8,114 nt of DNA, from positions 1,389 through 9,502 of the forward strand of contig DJFY01000063.1 in NCBI GenBank assembly GCA_002431545.1. The letters are read 5' to 3'. The position numbers and the translations under genes were made by a program. Numbering within the stretch: position 1 is the stretch's first letter; each line of letters begins with the position of its first letter. The notes beneath the pieces are model-generated. The model made no database searches. It saw only the letters and a program-made list of their open reading frames with translations, and was not told the origin of the DNA. Positions 5,851 through 8,114 of the stretch are shown here, piece by piece. The stretch comes from Cellvibrionales bacterium UBA5860 (GTDB lineage Bacteria; Pseudomonadota; Gammaproteobacteria; Pseudomonadales; Porticoccaceae).

Positions 5851-6102
5851 ATGGCGCAGACACCGGACAGTACGACCAAGCATATCGCCGAAATCCAAAC
5901 CTCCGATAGAGAAGCAGCTCGCAAGGCTGTAGCACAAGGGGTTCAATCCGCCAAAGAAAAGTGGATCGAGGCGCCACTCATCGTTGAAGCATTAGCACTC
6001 GAACTTGTATCCGTGGCTCAAACCAATCACTCGAGCAGTATGATGGCTGCTTATCTCAGAAACCTTGCAGACGCGATGGAAGCACAGGCAACCTACCACT
6101 AA
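5851..6102 (+). CDS. Small protein of unknown function (83 residues)
   Basis: The ATG at 5851 is preceded by AGGAA at six bases, a normal ribosome site. The product has no signal peptide, membrane segment or cysteine. Residues 1-20 are polar and probably disordered. Residues 21-38 are rich in Ala, Lys, Glu and Gln and look helical. Residues 42-57 (PLIVEALALELVSVAQ) and 64-79 (MMAAYLRNLADAMEAQ) look like two amphipathic helices. I do not recognise the family; the pattern of helical C-terminus with LALEL and YLRNLAD is suggestive of small conserved hypothetical proteins of proteobacteria. Good start signals, a possible Zur-like operator and an intact frame between two dead IS fragments suggest a real, expressed gene. 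Confidence 0.6.
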   Translation: MAQTPDSTTKHIAEIQTSDREAARKAVAQGVQSAKEKWIEAPLIVEALALELVSVAQTNHSSSMMAAYLRNLADAMEAQATYH

Positions 6103-6156
6103 AGGACAGTCAGGGAAGCGTTGGCTAGCCGCCACAGTTGATCTCCAGGGACAGGT

Positions 6157-6393
6157 TTAACGGATTCGCTCAAAGGTTACTAGACGACCGGATAGTTCGT
6201 GCTTGCCGTAACCAAGATGCACTTCCATCTCCGCTTCCAGGACGGGTTCGGCGATCTGCCTGGTGAGTCCCTTGAGTAGGTCGTACTCGCTTAGGATCTC
6301 TTTACGCGAGGAGCGGCCTTTAGGTTTTGGGAATATCCGATAAGACCGTTTTTCGTTCCAGCGGCGGCTGATTAAATCATCTATGCCGAGCAT
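6157..6393 (-). pseudogene. IS256-family transposase, N-terminal fragment
   Basis: The minus-strand frame contains LLKGLTRQIAEPVLEAEMEV followed by HLGYGKHELSGR (residues 39-70 from the ATG at 6393). This is the characteristic N-terminal block of IS256/mutator-type transposases, which normally reads LLK-x-LT-x7-ALEAEM-x-HLGYEKH. The first 30 residues do not resemble that family and may come from another source. After SGR the frame leaves the family (LVTFERIR) and stops at 6157. Full-length IS256 transposases are about 400 residues with a DDE core; all of that is gone, and no terminal repeats were seen. It is an inactive remnant. Confidence 0.7.
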
Positions 6394-6533
6394 GATCGAG
6401 ACTTCAAGTTAACCATCTTGTACACCTTGTATGGCTGTCCGGCACTGGGAGCACCAAGTTGATTGAAAACGATATAGCCACTGCTGCCTATGTCATTAAA
6501 GTAGATCAGATCGAGCCTCACGCCGAAAATTAA
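6389..6533 (-). pseudogene. Unassigned reading-frame remnant downstream of the GTPase
   Basis: Between the stop of the GTPase and the IS256 remnant the minus strand has a frame without ATG start that reads protein-like: FGVRLDLIYFNDIGSSGYIV, then FNQLGAPSAGQPYKVYKMVN, ending at a TAG near 6389. The alternation of hydrophobic and polar residues and the Gly/Tyr/Asn content suggest beta strands of a secreted or outer-membrane protein. I do not recognise the family. It lacks a ribosome site and a plausible start, so it is best read as a fragment; chance is possible at this length (about 47 residues). Confidence 0.3.
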
Positions 6534-6536
6534 ACG

Positions 6537-7541
6537 CTATTGTTTTATAACGCAGCTTAGAAGTTTTTCTTCGAGGCTTTCCAGCGAGTACTTTTCGCTG
6601 CTGATGCATTCTATGCGACTGTCGCTGCAATCTTTCAGCGTGATTGTAGTGAGGCTGCTATCAGCCATGTTGTAAGCAATAACGCCCCGGGATGTGGAAA
6701 AGACGCCTTTGATTCGCTCCGCTTCGATCCCTGACAGCAGCAAAAAAAGTTTGTCTGAATCAAAAACCCACTCGGGGGTGAATATCCAGCCTTGGCTGTA
6801 AAATCCCTCACCTTCATTCTTTATGCTCAAGTAACCCGTACTGGGAATGTCGGGTGTCTCAAGCAGAGCCGGAAAGTCTTCCTGTTTATGATGATGAGTA
6901 TGGCTGTTATCGCGGTAGCTGGTAGCAACTGACAGCCAATTTGATTGTAAAGCTCCCTGGCTCACCTGGAATACCGGCGTGTTATTAAACTCTGGCGTGC
7001 TTTCCAGAAAATCCAACAATGCAGGGAAATCCCCGGACTGGTACTGGTCTGACTTATTGGCGACGATTACATCAGCGATGGCGAGTTGCTGATTGAAAGA
7101 GGGGTGATGGATATAGCGTTCGTCGTGTACTTTTCGCGCATCTACCAGGGTGACTGTTGCGCGGAGATCCAGCACTTCCCGATAATACTCAGAGGTCAGT
7201 ACAGCCAGCACTTCTTTGGGATGGCCAAGCCCGGTCGGTTCTATCAAGAGACGATGGGGCCTGGCACTGGCCAGCAGCAGATTGAGGGCAACCTGCATGG
7301 GGAGACCAGCAGCACAGCACATACAACCACCGGGAACTTCGCGAATAAACATTCCCAACTCCTCGCTCTCGTTGCCGCTGAACAGGCTACCGTCGATACC
7401 GACTTCGCCAAACTCATTTACAAGCACAGCCCAACGCTCATCGTCCGGCTTATTTTTTAGCAGGTTTAGAATGGCGGTGGATTTGCCCACCCCCAAAAAA
7501 CCGGTAATGACATTGGTGGGGATGGCTTTGAGCAGTGACAT
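6537..7541 (-). CDS. COG0523/CobW-like G3E GTPase (probable zinc metallochaperone)
   Basis: A cytoplasmic GTP-hydrolysing metal chaperone. The start is placed at the ATG at 7541 (334 residues), with AGGA upstream; a GTG at 7571 would add ten residues not typical of the family. Motifs: Walker A GFLGVGKS (14-21), VNEFGEVGID (41-50), the metal-binding GGCMCC (71-76, the CxCC signature), IEPTG (100-104) and the guanine-specificity NKSD (162-165). A histidine cluster HTHHH (214-218) joins the GTPase domain to the CobW C-terminal domain, as in many zinc-associated members. All key residues are present, in contrast to the leftward remnant. It lies downstream of a ZnuA-type binding protein on the same strand, supporting zinc trafficking, with a weak promoter-like TTGAAA (7620-7625) suggesting separate transcription. 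Cobalt, nickel or iron roles remain possible from motifs alone. Confidence 0.9.
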   Translation of the reverse strand: MSLLKAIPTNVITGFLGVGKSTAILNLLKNKPDDERWAVLVNEFGEVGIDGSLFSGNESEELGMFIREVPGGCMCCAAGLPMQVALNLLLASARPHRLLIEPTGLGHPKEVLAVLTSEYYREVLDLRATVTLVDARKVHDERYIHHPSFNQQLAIADVIVANKSDQYQSGDFPALLDFLESTPEFNNTPVFQVSQGALQSNWLSVATSYRDNSHTHHHKQEDFPALLETPDIPSTGYLSIKNEGEGFYSQGWIFTPEWVFDSDKLFLLLSGIEAERIKGVFSTSRGVIAYNMADSSLTTITLKDCSDSRIECISSEKYSLESLEEKLLSCVIKQ

Positions 7542-7676
7542 GTAGGGAGAAGTCCTTTTATTAATCTGCACAACAGACAGAACGAAGTTTGTTTAATTTA
7601 GTTGGTCACCTCTACAGGATTTCAAGGGGTGTAGCAGATCTGTTTGGTGAGTAATTCGATGACCATAAACGTATTT

Positions 7677-7706
7677 GTAAAAGCAGGCACCTCCGTAAGT
7701 GCTTGC
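7677..7706 (-). terminator. Terminator-like hairpin between binding protein and GTPase
   Basis: On the minus strand GCAAGCAC (7706-7699) pairs with GTGCCTGC (7690-7683), seven of eight pairs, across an 8-base loop, followed by TTTTAC. It lies about 90 bases past the stop of the binding-protein gene and before the GTPase start, so it probably ends the upstream transcript. Confidence 0.45.
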
Positions 7707-7796
7707 GAACAGGTTCTTTTGATAGCCGAGGCCTATAAACAGGATTCGATGCCCCGATGCACGGTATTTTAATTGGTGGAATTAGCTACTAATTAA

Positions 7797-8114
7797 TCAT
7801 GGAATCATGCGGATCGGTGGCTGCAAGGCCTTGCTAATAAGCATTATGCTGCGGTGAATAATACTCAGATAACTGGCGGCTGGCCCCGAAGGTGGTGGCA
7901 ATGCATCAGAGTACAGACTGCCACTGACCCTGATATCGATTTTCCGGCCTATCTGCGTAATCAGCCGCGGGTCGGTAATGTTTTCGACAAAAACAGCACG
8001 AATATTCTGTTGCCGGATTTGCCGAATCAGCTGGACCACGTCGTCCGCACTGGCTTGTGCATCAGTACTGATCCCTACCGGAGCAATAAATAGTTTGTTC
8101 CTGTTGTTGTTAAA
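7797..8114 (-). CDS. Zinc/manganese ABC transporter substrate-binding protein, C-terminal part
   Basis: A periplasmic metal-binding protein of cluster A-I (ZnuA/TroA/MntC) feeding a metal ABC importer. The minus-strand frame is open to the window edge, so the N-terminus lies outside. The 105 visible residues read APVGISTDAQASADDVVQL, then IRAVFVENITDPRLITQI and GSLYSDALPPPSGPAASYL, which is the conserved C-terminal lobe. The Asp in LYSDAL corresponds to the family's fourth metal ligand. The frame ends with TGA at 7797. The extreme left residues (FNNNRNK) are less typical, where family members have a Tyr/Gly-rich segment. Zinc rather than manganese is favoured by the adjacent COG0523 GTPase, but this is inference. 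Confidence 0.85.
   Translation of the reverse strand, partial: FNNNRNKLFIAPVGISTDAQASADDVVQLIRQIRQQNIRAVFVENITDPRLITQIGRKIDIRVSGSLYSDALPPPSGPAASYLSIIHRSIMLISKALQPPIRMIP

Noticed and set aside
7571..7571. GTG start for the GTPase, giving 344 residues
   Set aside because: The extra ten residues are unlike the family, whose members begin just before the P-loop strand; the ATG at 7541 fits better.

Overview
The window looks like chromosomal DNA of a Gram-negative gammaproteobacterium. It carries a TonB-dependent receptor start with a signal peptide, an Mnh/Kef cation antiporter cluster and Zn-type COG0523 GTPases, with moderately GC-rich coding DNA. The genus cannot be read from the sequence. 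The window is unusually rich in broken genes: only four look intact (an iron-type alcohol dehydrogenase, an SDR dehydrogenase, an 83-residue orphan and a G3E/COG0523 GTPase), and two more are cut by the window edges.

Left block (1-2240). A Kef-type antiporter with a C-terminal TrkA-N domain runs in from the left edge. It is followed, with ATGA stop/start overlaps, by an mnhE-like gene broken by an internal deletion plus frameshift, and then by a universal-stress-protein gene that loses its family sequence after about 70 residues. This collapsed operon abuts, head-on, the start of a COG0523 GTPase on the minus strand. That GTPase has a damaged P-loop, and a short DksA-like leader fragment may lie upstream of it.

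Middle block (2270-5060). A TonB-dependent receptor is cut to 86 residues. After a geneless stretch with two hairpins come two intact divergent genes, a minus-strand Fe-ADH and a plus-strand SDR. A 15-base palindromic motif in the ADH/SDR intergenic region recurs, 13 of 15 bases identical, in front of the receptor remnant. This suggests one regulator once controlled import and two oxidation steps for the same, unidentified, substrate.

Mobile-element block (5090-6530). It contains a MITE-like element with perfect 20-base terminal inverted repeats ending in TTAA, an IS3-type OrfA fragment, an IS256-type transposase fragment and an unassigned reading-frame remnant. Between them is an intact-looking 83-residue orphan gene preceded by a Zur-box-like palindrome.

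Right block (6537-8114, minus strand). An intact COG0523 GTPase follows the C-terminal end of a cluster A-I (ZnuA/TroA-type) metal-binding protein, with a terminator-like hairpin between them. With the leftward GTPase remnant and the Zur-like site, zinc homeostasis is a recurring theme on both sides of the decayed middle.
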